Shown here in pieces: positions 18,754 to 29,623 of a stretch of DNA of 64,000 bases. Position numbers and translations under genes: made by a program. The stretch comes from Chloroflexota bacterium. Lineage in GTDB: Bacteria > Chloroflexota > Dehalococcoidia > Bin125. The stretch spans positions 124,001-188,000 of the forward strand of contig JAPPNI010000015.1 in NCBI GenBank assembly GCA_028873865.1. Direction: 5' to 3'. The notes beneath the pieces were generated by a model. That model did no database searches. It was not told where the DNA came from and saw nothing but the letters and a program-made list of their open reading frames with translations. The number at the start of each line of letters is the position of its first letter. Position 1 is the first letter of the stretch.

Positions 18754-18895
18754 AGGGCCTCCAGATGGTTGCTGTCCTGAGGAGTGTATAGGCGGGCGCC
18801 CTGCTCCTCGATTGGCTTGGGCACCACCCACGCCAGCGAACTGACCCCGATCGAGTCAGGAGATTGGCGGAAGGCTCCGAAAGGAGGTCACTGGC

Positions 18896-21321
<2,426 letters not shown>

Positions 21322-21325
<4 letters not shown>

Positions 21326-21672
21326 CGTCGTCGCTCCTGTCGGTCGAACTGCGGGCGTCGGACGGCCGGCAGTTGTTGGTCTCGCTGTCGTTGGATTTCG
21401 TGTTTGAGTTGCTGGTTCTCTTGTTCCAGTTCTGTGATCCGGTGGCGCAGGCGGAGGATGATGTCGGCGCCGGCGAGGTTGACGCCGAGCTCGTCGATCA
21501 GGCGGCGGATCAGTCTGAGGCGTTCGATGTCTTGCTCGCTGTAGAGGCGCTGTCGGCCGGCCGAGCGGGCCGGAGTGAGCAGGCCCTCGCGCTCGTAGGT
21601 GCGCAGGGTCTGTTGATGGACGCCGACGAGCTGCGCGGCGATGCGGATGGTGTAGACGGGCTGGTTGCTCAT
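21322..21672 (-). CDS. hspR: HspR-like MerR-family heat-shock repressor
   Basis: This 116-residue MerR-type regulator has VYTIRIAAQLVGVHQQTLRT followed by YEREGLLTPAR as the winged helix-turn-helix. Then come RLYSEQDIERLRLIRRL and GVNLAGADIILRL, and a coiled-coil tail (ITELEQENQQLKHEIQRQRD). The NLAG segment is distinctive for HspR. HspR represses chaperone genes by binding HAIR sites. The operon order dnaJ-hspR-clpC and a HAIR-like site before dnaJ support autoregulation. It overlaps both neighbours by four bases. Confidence 0.93.
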
Positions 21673-22649
21673 TCGGGTCCGGCTTCCAGGTCTCGGAGCT
21701 GGCGGTACAGCTCGGTCTGCTCGGGCGTCAGCGGGTCGGGCATGCGCAGGCGGACCTCGGCGAGAATGTCGCCGCTGCCGTCGCGCTTGAATCTGGGCAT
21801 GCCCTGGCCGGCGAGTCGGAAGACGCGACCGTTCTGCGTGCCGGCGGGGATGCGCAGGGCCAGTCGTCCGCTGCCGCCCAGCGAGCGCACGGCGACTTCG
21901 CCGCCCAGCGCAGCCGTGGTGACGGAGACGTCGACCGGCACGTGCAGGTCGTCGCCGCGGCGCTCGAAGACCGGGTCGTCGTCGACGTGGACGGCGATGA
22001 AGAGGTCGCCGTCCTGTCCGCCGTGCGCATCCTCGCCCTTGCCGGTGAACTTGATTCGCTGTCCGTCGCCGACGCCGGGTGGGATGGTGACCTCGAGCCG
22101 CGAGCCGGCCGCGCCGCGCCGCAGGGTTCGGGTGGTGCCATGGAAGGCCTCGCGCAGGGAGACGGTGATGTCGTGCTCGATGTCGCGGCCGCGGGCGGGT
22201 TGACGGGGCACGGCGCTGGGACCGCCGGAGCGACCTCCGAACAGGTTGCCGAAGAGGTCGCCGAGATCACCCAGATCAGATGGGTCGCCGAACTGTTCGC
22301 CGAAGTCGAAGTGGATATTGCCCTGATTGCCGTGCTGGCCGCCGAAGGGTTGCCCGCCTCCGAATCCGAAGCCGCCGAAGCCACCCGTACCGCCCCGCTG
22401 CCGCTGCATCTCTTCGAGCTGCTCGGCGTGCTCCCACTGGTCGCCCCACCGGTTGTAGGCGGCGCGCTTGTCGGGGTCGCCGAGCACGTCGTGGGCGGCA
22501 TTGACTTCTTTGAAGTGTGCTTCCGCGTCGCGGTCGCCGCCGGTGACATCGGGGTGATACTGGCGGGCCAGTTTGCGATATGCGGAGCTAATGTCCTTAT
22601 CAGAGGCGTTCCGAGGCACGCCGAGGATTTGGTAGAAGTCCTGAGTCAT
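21669..22649 (-). CDS. DnaJ/CbpA-type co-chaperone without zinc finger
   Basis: This 326-residue type II J-protein has an N-terminal J domain with HPD at 32-34, then a Gly/Phe-rich linker (about 85-150: GGFGGFGFGGGQPFGG). Two C-terminal substrate-binding beta domains follow (EVTIPPGVGDGQRIKFTGKG, RIPAGTQNGRVFRLAGQGMP). The CxxCxGxG zinc repeats of classical DnaJ are absent, as in CbpA. It stimulates DnaK ATPase and delivers clients. It is the first gene of the minus-strand heat-shock operon. Confidence 0.93.
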   Translation of the reverse strand: MTQDFYQILGVPRNASDKDISSAYRKLARQYHPDVTGGDRDAEAHFKEVNAAHDVLGDPDKRAAYNRWGDQWEHAEQLEEMQRQRGGTGGFGGFGFGGGQPFGGQHGNQGNIHFDFGEQFGDPSDLGDLGDLFGNLFGGRSGGPSAVPRQPARGRDIEHDITVSLREAFHGTTRTLRRGAAGSRLEVTIPPGVGDGQRIKFTGKGEDAHGGQDGDLFIAVHVDDDPVFERRGDDLHVPVDVSVTTAALGGEVAVRSLGGSGRLALRIPAGTQNGRVFRLAGQGMPRFKRDGSGDILAEVRLRMPDPLTPEQTELYRQLRDLEAGPE

Positions 22650-22709
22650 ACCGGGGTTTTCCTGTCTACCGCTGATGATATCATTGCTGATGTCCTGTGG
22701 AGCTGGATA

Positions 22710-22730
22710 GTTGAGTGTGACACAGTTAAG
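22710..22730. promoter_or_regulatory. HAIR-like HspR operator
   Basis: GTTGAGT, a 7-base spacer and AGTTAAG match the HAIR consensus CTTGAGT-N7-ACTCAAG at 12 or so of 14 positions with exact spacing. It sits between the divergent dnaJ-hspR-clpC operon and hsp20, 61 bases before dnaJ and just upstream of a TTGACA hexamer facing hsp20. Repression of both directions by HspR is the natural inference. Confidence 0.7.
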
Positions 22731-22734
22731 TTTA

Positions 22735-22763
22735 TTGACATGTCACTGGCACCTGCATAGGGT
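22735..22763 (+). promoter_or_regulatory. Candidate sigma-70-type promoter for hsp20
   Basis: A perfect TTGACA -35 hexamer is followed after 17 bases by TAGGGT, a weak -10. It begins 5 bases after the HAIR-like operator, so HspR binding would block polymerase access. The hsp20 start lies about 50 bases downstream. Confidence 0.5.
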
Positions 22764-22814
22764 GGCCGTACAAGCCGCCGGAAGAGAACCCCGGCGGAGG
22801 AAAGGACATCGGCA

Positions 22815-23222
22815 ATGACTCACCTCATTACCCGAGACCCGTTCGTTCCGTTCGCCCGTCGCCGGGGCATGAACGCGACAAGCATGCCGGTCAACGTCTA
22901 TGAGACGGAGACCGGGATCGCGATCGACGCGACGCTGCCAGGATTCGACAAGGACGACATCGAAGTCACCGTCGAGTCGGGACGGCTCAGGATCAGGGCC
23001 GAGCACAATGTGGAGTCCTGCGAGGATTCGGGCCACGACCACACGGATCGCCGCTACCGCTACCGCGAAGTGTTCCGTCGCACGGCCAAGCGCAGCTTCG
23101 AGATCGGTGACCGCTTCGACGCCGGCGCGATCCAGGCCGAGCTGGACAAGGGCGTGCTGCATCTGGAGCTGCCGCGTGCGGAAGCCGACCAGGCGCAGAA
23201 GATCGAGATCAACGGCAACTAG
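22815..23222 (+). CDS. Hsp20/alpha-crystallin small heat-shock protein
   Basis: This 135-residue protein has an alpha-crystallin domain from about residue 25 (MPVNVYETETGIAIDATLPG) to the C-terminal strand GVLHLELPRAEADQ. The expected A-x-L-x-x-G-V-L motif appears as AELDKGVLHLELP. It acts as an ATP-independent holdase. GGAGGAAAGG lies upstream of the ATG. It diverges from the dnaJ operon across the HAIR-like site and ends at a strong hairpin. Confidence 0.95.
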   Translation: MTHLITRDPFVPFARRRGMNATSMPVNVYETETGIAIDATLPGFDKDDIEVTVESGRLRIRAEHNVESCEDSGHDHTDRRYRYREVFRRTAKRSFEIGDRFDAGAIQAELDKGVLHLELPRAEADQAQKIEINGN

Positions 23223-23263
23223 GCGGGTGTCCTGCACGGTCGTGGAGGCACAGCCAATGGCGG

Positions 23264-23300
23264 CACGGTGGCTCCCCCGAGAGGCGGGGGAGCCACCGTG
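23264..23300 (+). terminator. Strong hairpin terminator after hsp20
   Basis: A perfect 15-bp stem (CACGGTGGCTCCCCC against GGGGGAGCCACCGTG) with a 7-base loop is followed by GTTT. Its core GCTCCCCC/GGGGGAGC matches the element at 17922-17940. Confidence 0.85.
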
Positions 23301-23315
23301 GTTTAACCTGATCGC

Positions 23316-23879
23316 ATGGTGCAACGCATGCTGGCGCTGGTCCCCGACGAGCAGGCCCGCGCTCAGATCGACTTGGTGCGCGCGCTCTATGACCGCGAAC
23401 GGGTGGACGCGACGCCGCCTCACATCCCGCTCACCGACCAGTTCGACGATCACTACGGGCTTGAAGATCTACAGCAGATGTTGGAGATCATCCTTGGCCT
23501 GTTTCATCCCTTCATGCTGGAACTGGGAGCCCCGCAGTCGTGGTACGACGACGGGGAGCATCTGCTGCAGATGGTCGCCGAGCAGGGCGCGGAGGACGCC
23601 CAGCGGATCTCTTCGATCGTCTATCGCGATCTGTATCCCGAGCAGACGCCAAACGCGCTGATCCGCTCTCGTTCGCCGCTCGAGCGAACGGCCTTGACCG
23701 TGGGCCGCTTCCGCCGCGAGGCCGAGGCCCTCAGCGCTGCCGAGTCGCTGTCGGCCCAGCGCTACTTCCTGGTCGTCACCCACGTCGGTGTGTTCGATGC
23801 GGTTGAACAGACCGACGGGCCATCAGGCTGGTCGCTCAGACGGTCGTTGCCACTCGGCGCGATGATGGCGGACTTCTGA
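23316..23879 (+). CDS. 2'-5' RNA ligase-like (2H phosphoesterase fold) protein with degenerate motifs
   Basis: This 187-residue protein resembles the LigT/2'-5' RNA ligase superfamily. A PPHIPLTDQF segment (His36) stands where these proteins have PPHxTLxxPF, and TALTVGRF (125-132) stands where the second motif normally reads HVTVGRF. The first histidine is kept, but the following Thr is replaced by Pro, and the second histidine is Ala126. Family assignment is by pattern only. If right, the usual two-histidine catalysis should be lost. The ATG lies 15 bases beyond the hsp20 terminator, so it may be leaderless or weakly expressed. Confidence 0.55.
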   Translation: MVQRMLALVPDEQARAQIDLVRALYDRERVDATPPHIPLTDQFDDHYGLEDLQQMLEIILGLFHPFMLELGAPQSWYDDGEHLLQMVAEQGAEDAQRISSIVYRDLYPEQTPNALIRSRSPLERTALTVGRFRREAEALSAAESLSAQRYFLVVTHVGVFDAVEQTDGPSGWSLRRSLPLGAMMADF

Positions 23880-23958
23880 CGTCTCACGGAACGTTCATCT
23901 TGCTTTTGGCCATTGGAGTACTCTGACCGTGCCATAACGTCAGTCGGGGAGGTGTGCG

Positions 23959-24660
23959 ATGCCAGTCGTGACTGTATCCAGCCAGTACGGCGCGGGCGCG
24001 CGAGATGTGGCGCGGCGCCTGAGCCGCGATCTCGGCCTCGAATACATCGACCAGACGGTGCTGGTTGACGCTTCGCGTCAACTTGGCCGAACGGTGTCGG
24101 AAGTAGCCGAGAAGGACGAGCGGACCGACTCGCTGCGGGCTCGGTTGGGCCACTTTCTCCAGCGCGCACTCGAACGATCGGCTGCCGGTGGCGCGATCGA
24201 TCCGATGCTGGGCTCAGGCAACCTGGAGCTGATGCTGTCGCAGAGCTATCAGGAGTTGACCGACAGCGGCTCGGGGGTGGTCGATGACCGCGCGATCCTG
24301 GCGACCACCTCGCAGATCATGGAATCGATTGCGCAACGCGGGAACGTCGTGATCATCGGCCGCGGTAGTCAGATGGTGCTCAGAGAGATGCCTGACGCGA
24401 CCCATGTGCAGTTGGTCGCCGACCCGGCGGTCGCGCTGGAGCGGGTCCAGCAGTGGGAGGGCGTGGACGAGATCCAGGCGGCGCGATCGATTGAAGAGTT
24501 CAACAAGGGCCGCGCCGGATTCCACCAGAAGTTCTGGAAGGTCGATGTGTGGTCACCACTGCTCTACGACGTGGTGATCAACACGACGCACCTGACCTAC
24601 GTGCAGGCAGCCCAGCTGATCGCTGAGGTGGTGGAGAAGAAAGCGGCGGCGGCAGTCTGA
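23959..24660 (+). CDS. Cytidylate kinase-like family protein
   Basis: This 233-residue P-loop-type protein opens with VVTVSSQYGAGARDVARRLS, the variant Walker A of the cytidylate-kinase-like family (AAA-type kinase, about 200-230 residues). EYIDQTVL follows, then GNVVIIGRGSQMVLREMPDA in the middle and DVWSPLLYDVVINTTHLTY near the end, all typical of that family. The family's true substrate is not established. The upstream GGGGAGGTG gives a good ribosome binding site. It converges on a small hypothetical gene 7 bases away. Confidence 0.85.
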   Translation: MPVVTVSSQYGAGARDVARRLSRDLGLEYIDQTVLVDASRQLGRTVSEVAEKDERTDSLRARLGHFLQRALERSAAGGAIDPMLGSGNLELMLSQSYQELTDSGSGVVDDRAILATTSQIMESIAQRGNVVIIGRGSQMVLREMPDATHVQLVADPAVALERVQQWEGVDEIQAARSIEEFNKGRAGFHQKFWKVDVWSPLLYDVVINTTHLTYVQAAQLIAEVVEKKAAAAV

Positions 24661-24667
24661 GCCGGTT

Positions 24668-24943
24668 CTAGGTAACCAGGCCTCGAAGCACGTCCTCGGC
24701 GGCGCTCAGGCGCGGCGCCATGCCGTAGGGGCCGTGGATCTGCAGCCCTTCGGCGTCGAGGGATTCTCGCGGGCCGATCGCTTCGTGGTAACTGGCCATG
24801 ACCGGATGATCGTCGCCGACCGCGTCGGCGAGCAGTTCTTCAGTCGAGTCCCGCCATCGCATGAAGTCTTCGGTCGTCGGACCAATCGCCCGGATGTAGC
24901 GCGACCGCTCAAGCAGCGTTTCGATTTGATCGTTCAGGTTCAT
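24668..24943 (-). CDS. Small hypothetical protein (91 residues)
   Basis: A soluble acidic protein starting MNLNDQIETLLERSRYIRAI, with a predicted helical N-terminus and a second helix near SAAEDVLRGLVT. I do not recognise a family. It has coding-type third positions and sits just downstream of the acetyltransferase gene on the same strand (24-base gap), so it is probably co-transcribed. Confidence 0.6.
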   Translation of the reverse strand: MNLNDQIETLLERSRYIRAIGPTTEDFMRWRDSTEELLADAVGDDHPVMASYHEAIGPRESLDAEGLQIHGPYGMAPRLSAAEDVLRGLVT

Positions 24944-24967
24944 GGCGCAAAGTGTATCGCAGCCCGG

Positions 24968-25567
24968 TCACCGTTCCGCCCAGACTTCCTGCATGACGCC
25001 CCCGCGATCGTCCCAGTGAAGCAGAAGGCCGTCCGGCCAGCGGTCGCCGACCCGTTCCCAGGATGAACGGTCGAGCTGTCTGGGCGTCGGCATACCCATC
25101 AGGACGCCATCTTCGCGAGGGTTCGAGTACAGGTTGCGGCGCAGGGCTTCGTCGACGAAGCCCCGACTGTGATAGAGCGACCTCGCCGTTTCGTTTGACT
25201 CGCGAACCTCAAGCTGAATCACTGAGCAATCGAGTCGTTGGGCGAGCCTGAGGACGCAGTTGAGCAACAGCGCACCGAGCCCCTGGCCATGATGTTCGGG
25301 ATCGACGGCAAAGGTACACAGGTGCAGCTGATCGACCACATGCCAGGTGCCGAAATAGCCGAGAATACGCTCCCCCTGCTCGGCGAGAACGTAGAAGATA
25401 CTGATCGGCGACTGGGTCAGCTCGCCGGCGAAGTAGCGCCGGCTCCAGCCGGACTCACCGAAAGCGCGGCCATCGAGGTCGGCCACGGCGTCAAGATCAT
25501 CGAGCGTCATCGGTCGGAGCAGCAGGTGGTCGGACATCGTGCTGGGCTTGCCCGCTTGGTGCGGCAT
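24968..25567 (-). CDS. rimI: GNAT acetyltransferase, RimI-like
   Basis: This GNAT protein has the LRPMTLDDLDAVADLDGRAF start typical of RimI, the acetyl-CoA loop FAVDPEHHGQGLGALLLNCV (Q/RxxGxG/A motif) and IQLEVRESNETARSLYHSRG followed by F, the usual RimI C-terminal pattern. RimI acetylates the N-terminal alanine of ribosomal protein S18. There is an extra tail of about 50 residues beyond a minimal RimI. The start could be ten codons later at MSDHLLLRP; neither has a clear ribosome binding site. Confidence 0.8.
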   Translation of the reverse strand: MPHQAGKPSTMSDHLLLRPMTLDDLDAVADLDGRAFGESGWSRRYFAGELTQSPISIFYVLAEQGERILGYFGTWHVVDQLHLCTFAVDPEHHGQGLGALLLNCVLRLAQRLDCSVIQLEVRESNETARSLYHSRGFVDEALRRNLYSNPREDGVLMGMPTPRQLDRSSWERVGDRWPDGLLLHWDDRGGVMQEVWAER

Positions 25568-25621
25568 GAGTCAGAGTAGGCCCGTGCAACACGGACAACT
25601 GTGCGCCAGATGGCTCACGAC

Positions 25622-25627
25622 TATACT
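25622..25627 (+). promoter_or_regulatory. Candidate -10 box for the ABC exporter operon
   Basis: TATACT matches the -10 consensus at five of six positions, 12 bases before a short reading frame that overlaps the exporter start. No good -35 is visible at 16-18 bases upstream, so this is tentative. Confidence 0.35.
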
Positions 25628-25638
25628 GCAGTCGAGTT

Positions 25639-25710
25639 ATGACTGAGTTCCAGCGGCGCACCGACGCCGGGGCGATGCCCGAAAGCCGCCCGGTCGGGAG
25701 CCGAAATTGA
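25639..25710 (+). CDS. Possible 23-residue leader peptide upstream of the ABC exporter
   Basis: ATG opens a frame encoding MTEFQRRTDAGAMPESRPVG and three more residues. Its TGA stop overlaps the exporter's TTG start in a TTGA arrangement. It begins about 12 bases after a TATACT hexamer, so the transcript would be nearly leaderless. The overlap would couple exporter translation to this peptide. It is known that Bacillus subtilis bmrCD, a related heterodimeric exporter, is controlled by a leader peptide; whether this peptide does the same is inference. Confidence 0.35.
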   Translation: MTEFQRRTDAGAMPESRPVGSRN

Positions 25711-27581
25711 CCACCTCGATCGCCCAACTCGAGCCTCAGCGACGGCTACGGATGCCGACGTCAGTGCTGATCCTCGGGCGCGTGATGCGTTTCGCGCTGC
25801 CGTACTGGAAGGGACTCTCGGTCACCGCAATCGCGATTCTGGCAACGGCAGCGTTCGCGATTTCGACGCCCTGGCTCTTGCGCTGGGCGATCGATACCGC
25901 GATCTCAACGGACATTGTCAACGGGGACACAGTGATCGCGATCACCGGCTGGCTGGTGGCTGTGGCCGGTCTGGCGTTGGTCGGTGCGGCCGTACTGCGT
26001 GGGACCTCGATGTTCGTCCAGCGCTATCTGGCCGAGTGGGTCGGACAGACGGTGGCCTACGACCTGCGCAACGCGATTTACCAGCGCCTGCAGACGCTGT
26101 CGTTCCGCTACCACGACGGCGCCGAAACGGGTCAGATCATGGTCCGCGCGACGCAGGATGTCGAAGTGGTGCGGATGTTCATCAACTTCGGCGGCGTGCA
26201 ACTGACGTTCACGCTGGTGTTGGGCGTGGGCACGCTGGTGATCATGCTGCTGATCAACTGGCCGCTGGCACTGATGGTCTGGGGGATCATGATCCTGATT
26301 TCGGCGCGCTCGGCGTTTGTCGCTCGTCGCCTGCGTCCGATCTGGAACGACGTGCAGGAATCGCAGGCGCAGCTGGGCACGGTGCTGCAGGAGGCGTTGT
26401 CGGGGATTCGCGTGGTCAAGGCGTTCGGCCGCTCGGAGTTCGAGGGCCAGAAGTTCGGCCGCGCGGCCGGTTGGTTGCAGCAACGCTCGTACGACGCGTC
26501 AATGGTGCAGGCGGTGAATATGCCGCTGATGACGATGCTGGGAGCGGCGGCGATCGTATTGACCATTTGGTACGGCGGCCGCGAGGTCGTCAACGGTAAC
26601 TTCACGGTCGGTGAACTGACCATGTTCCTGATGTTCCTGACCATCCTGCAGATGCCGATTCGCGGCCTCGGCTGGATGGTGATGATGGTGCCGCGGGCGG
26701 CCACAGCCGGGATGCGGATTTTCGAGATCCTCGACCAGGAATCGGAAGTGCAGGACAACCCGGACGCGGTGACTCCTCAAAGTCCTCAGGGCCACATCAA
26801 ATTCGAGGGTGTCAGCTTCGCCTACGACCCACGCTCGCCGGTGTTGGGAAACATTGACTTCGAGGCTAGGCCGGGCGAGCTGATCGCGCTGCTGGGCTTG
26901 ACCGGCAGCGGCAAGACCACCGTGGTCAATCTCATCCCGCGCTTCTATGACGTCAGCACCGGCCGGGTGACGTTTGACGACCAGGACGTGCGCGAGTGGC
27001 CGCTGGAGGCATTGCGCCAGCAGGTCGCAATTGTCCAGCAGGAGGTGTTCCTGTTCGCTGCCACGTTGAAGGAGAACATCGCCTACGGCCGGCCCGACGC
27101 CACCGATGAGGAAATCGAGGCGGCAGCCAAGCTGGCCCGGATCCACAATTTCATTAGCCGGCTGCCGGAGCAGTACGACACCTGGGTCGGTGAGCGCGGC
27201 GCCAATTTCTCCGGTGGGCAGAAGCAGCGCATCGCGATTGCGCGGGCATTGCTGATGGACCCGCGCGTGTTGATCTTCGACGACTCCACCTCCTCGGTCG
27301 ATGCAGCGACCGAGTTTGAGATCCAACAGGCGATGGCCGCGCTGATGCGAGGACGAACGACCTTCGTGATCGCCCATCGGCTTCGCTCCCTGCGCGAGGC
27401 TGATCAAATCCTGGTCCTCGACCAGGGACGCATCGTCCAGCGCGGCAAGCACGACGAGTTGCTTGAGCAGGGCGGCCTCTATCGAGAGATCTACGAGTTG
27501 GAGCTGCGCGACCAGGAGTCGGCCCAGGCACTGGCCGAGGAACCGGCGGAGGCTGTCGCCGCAGCGGGCGGGAGCGGCTAG
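25707..27581 (+). CDS. Heterodimeric ABC exporter subunit 1 (degenerate Walker B)
   Basis: This 624-residue half-transporter has a six-helix membrane domain (about 25-330) and an ATPase domain (about 365-600). It has Walker A GLTGSGKTT and the canonical signature NFSGGQKQR. The Walker B is LIFDDSTSSVD, with Asp in place of the catalytic Glu. The partner gene has Glu but a changed signature motif. This cross-complementary pattern defines heterodimeric exporters such as TM287/288 and BmrCD, which have one dead ATP site. I chose the TTG start because GGGAG lies 6 bases upstream; ATG 45 bases later is the alternative. The substrate is unknown; drugs or lipids are common. Confidence 0.9.
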   Translation: MTTSIAQLEPQRRLRMPTSVLILGRVMRFALPYWKGLSVTAIAILATAAFAISTPWLLRWAIDTAISTDIVNGDTVIAITGWLVAVAGLALVGAAVLRGTSMFVQRYLAEWVGQTVAYDLRNAIYQRLQTLSFRYHDGAETGQIMVRATQDVEVVRMFINFGGVQLTFTLVLGVGTLVIMLLINWPLALMVWGIMILISARSAFVARRLRPIWNDVQESQAQLGTVLQEALSGIRVVKAFGRSEFEGQKFGRAAGWLQQRSYDASMVQAVNMPLMTMLGAAAIVLTIWYGGREVVNGNFTVGELTMFLMFLTILQMPIRGLGWMVMMVPRAATAGMRIFEILDQESEVQDNPDAVTPQSPQGHIKFEGVSFAYDPRSPVLGNIDFEARPGELIALLGLTGSGKTTVVNLIPRFYDVSTGRVTFDDQDVREWPLEALRQQVAIVQQEVFLFAATLKENIAYGRPDATDEEIEAAAKLARIHNFISRLPEQYDTWVGERGANFSGGQKQRIAIARALLMDPRVLIFDDSTSSVDAATEFEIQQAMAALMRGRTTFVIAHRLRSLREADQILVLDQGRIVQRGKHDELLEQGGLYREIYELELRDQESAQALAEEPAEAVAAAGGSG

Positions 27582-29594
27582 ATGGGCATGATGGGTGGCG
27601 GTATGGCCGGTGGTTGGACCTCCAACCTGGGCGGCGGCGGACATGGTCCGCGCAGCGCTTGGGCCAGTTCCGCCTCGATGGCCGACGGCTGGGACAAGGA
27701 ATACGGGTCGCTCTACAACCCCAACCTCGTGCGCCGCTTCGGCCGCTACATCGGTCCGCACAAGAAGCGTCTAGGCGCGGCCATTGTGGCCAATGCGACC
27801 TTCGCCGTGGCCTTCAACGTGCAGGTGCTCGTCGTCTATCAGGCGCTCCAGGGAGCGTTGGAGAATGGCATCCTCTCCGAACTGGACCGGATCGCGATCG
27901 CGTTCAGCGTGATCGTGCTGGTCTCCTGGGGAGCGGAGTTCCTGCGTCAGTGGCTCATGGCCAACGTCGGCCATCCGATCCTCCGGCGAATGCGGCAGGA
28001 GGTGTTCGATCACCTGATGCGGCTGGAACATCGCTTCTACGACCGGGGCGAAGTCGGCGCGATCATGTCCCGCGTCACTTCCGACGTGCAGGTGCTGCAG
28101 GAGATGCTGACATCCGGCGTGCTCACCGTGATCGGCGACATCTTCGGTCTCGTGATCATCATGGCGGTAATGCTCTTCATCGACTGGCAACTCGCCCTCG
28201 TCTCGTTCGCCGTACTGCCCATCCTGATCGTCTCGATGGCGATCTGGAGCAAGCGCGCGCGAATGGCATTCCTCGAGACACGGGTCGCCATTGCCGCCGT
28301 CAACTCCACATTGAACGAAGATCTCAACGGCGTTCGCGTCGTGCAGAGCCTGAATCGTGAGTCGGAGAACGCCAAGCGATTCGACCGGATCAACAATTGG
28401 AATCTGCGCGCAACCCGCAGAGCGGGACTGCTCTCGGCCGCGATCATGCCGCTGGTTGAGATCCTGATCGCGCTGGCAACCGCCCTGATCATCGTCGTCG
28501 CGGCTATGCGACTCAGCGGCGGCGGGCTGGACGAGGCCGCCGGGGTTGCGGCCATCATCGCCTTCGCCATCGGCATCCAGCGATTCTTCGACCCGGTCCG
28601 CGATCTGGTGCTGCAATACACGATGTTCCAGCGCGCGATGGCCGGCGCCGAGCGTGTCTTCGAGGTGCTCGACACCGAGCCGGAGATCGAAGATTCAGCC
28701 GACGCGAGGGACTTGCCCGACATCGCCGGACATGTCCACTTCGACAACGTCTCCCTCGAGTACGTCGAGGGCGTTCGGGTCCTGTTCGACCTCGATCTGG
28801 AAGTGCAACCTGGCGAGACGGTCGCGCTGGTCGGTGAGACCGGCGCCGGTAAGACGTCCATCACATCCCTGATCACTCGCAACTACGAGGTCACTGAGGG
28901 GGCGGTCCGGATCGACGGACACGACGTTCGCGAAGTGACTCGCGCCTCGCTGGTGCAACGTGTTGGCGTCGTGCTGCAGGATCCGTTCCTGTTCTCAGGC
29001 ACGGTCCTCGACAACATCCTGTACGGCAACCTCGAGGCGACGCACGAGCAGGCGATCGCAGCGGCCAAGGTCGTTGGCGCGGACGAATGGATCGAGCGTC
29101 TGCCGCAGAGTTACGACACACCGCTGGCCGAACGGGCGCAGAACCTCTCCATCGGACAGCGTCAGCTAGTCGCCTTCGCCCGCGCGATACTCAGTGACCC
29201 GCGCATCCTGATCCTCGACGAGGCGACGGCGAACGTCGATTCACAGACCGAGGCGTTGATCCAACAGGCGATCGCACGTGTGCTCAAAGGCCGGACGGCA
29301 TTTGTCATCGCGCACCGTCTGTCGACGATCCGCTCGGTCGACCGCATCATCGTGCTGGAGTACGGTCGGATTCTGGAGCAGGGCTCGCACGATGAGCTGC
29401 TGGCGCTCGACGGCGAGTACGCCAAGCTCTACCGGATGATGTACGCCGCGCAGGAGTCGGTCGAATTCGACGAAGATGCGGCGCTGGCAGTGCTCGACCG
29501 GATGCGAGAGCGAACCAGCGCGAACGGGCGCAACGGCACGAACAGGGCGGCCGCCTCGACGGAGCAGAGCGAACCGGCTCTGTCGCTCGACTGA
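27582..29594 (+). CDS. Heterodimeric ABC exporter subunit 2 (canonical Walker B, LSIGQ signature)
   Basis: This 670-residue half-transporter starts at the base after the partner's stop codon. An unusual Met/Gly-rich N-terminus (MGMMGGGMAGGWTSNLGGGG) precedes the six-helix membrane domain. The ATPase domain has Walker A GETGAGKTS, signature LSIGQRQLVAFAR (Ile for Gly) and Walker B ILILDEATANVD with the catalytic Glu. With subunit 1's normal LSGGQ-type motif, it forms the one active site. The C-terminal 60 residues are low-complexity and polar. Confidence 0.92.
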   Translation: MGMMGGGMAGGWTSNLGGGGHGPRSAWASSASMADGWDKEYGSLYNPNLVRRFGRYIGPHKKRLGAAIVANATFAVAFNVQVLVVYQALQGALENGILSELDRIAIAFSVIVLVSWGAEFLRQWLMANVGHPILRRMRQEVFDHLMRLEHRFYDRGEVGAIMSRVTSDVQVLQEMLTSGVLTVIGDIFGLVIIMAVMLFIDWQLALVSFAVLPILIVSMAIWSKRARMAFLETRVAIAAVNSTLNEDLNGVRVVQSLNRESENAKRFDRINNWNLRATRRAGLLSAAIMPLVEILIALATALIIVVAAMRLSGGGLDEAAGVAAIIAFAIGIQRFFDPVRDLVLQYTMFQRAMAGAERVFEVLDTEPEIEDSADARDLPDIAGHVHFDNVSLEYVEGVRVLFDLDLEVQPGETVALVGETGAGKTSITSLITRNYEVTEGAVRIDGHDVREVTRASLVQRVGVVLQDPFLFSGTVLDNILYGNLEATHEQAIAAAKVVGADEWIERLPQSYDTPLAERAQNLSIGQRQLVAFARAILSDPRILILDEATANVDSQTEALIQQAIARVLKGRTAFVIAHRLSTIRSVDRIIVLEYGRILEQGSHDELLALDGEYAKLYRMMYAAQESVEFDEDAALAVLDRMRERTSANGRNGTNRAAASTEQSEPALSLD

Positions 29595-29600
29595 CGGCTG

Positions 29601-29619
29601 AAAATCCGCTCCCGCGGAT
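29601..29619 (-). terminator. Terminator for the ruvB operon
   Basis: Read on the minus strand, a 6-bp stem (ATCCGC, loop GGGA, GCGGAT) is followed by TTTT, 5 bases beyond the ruvB stop and 6 beyond the convergent exporter stop. Confidence 0.6.
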
Positions 29620-29623
29620 CGCG

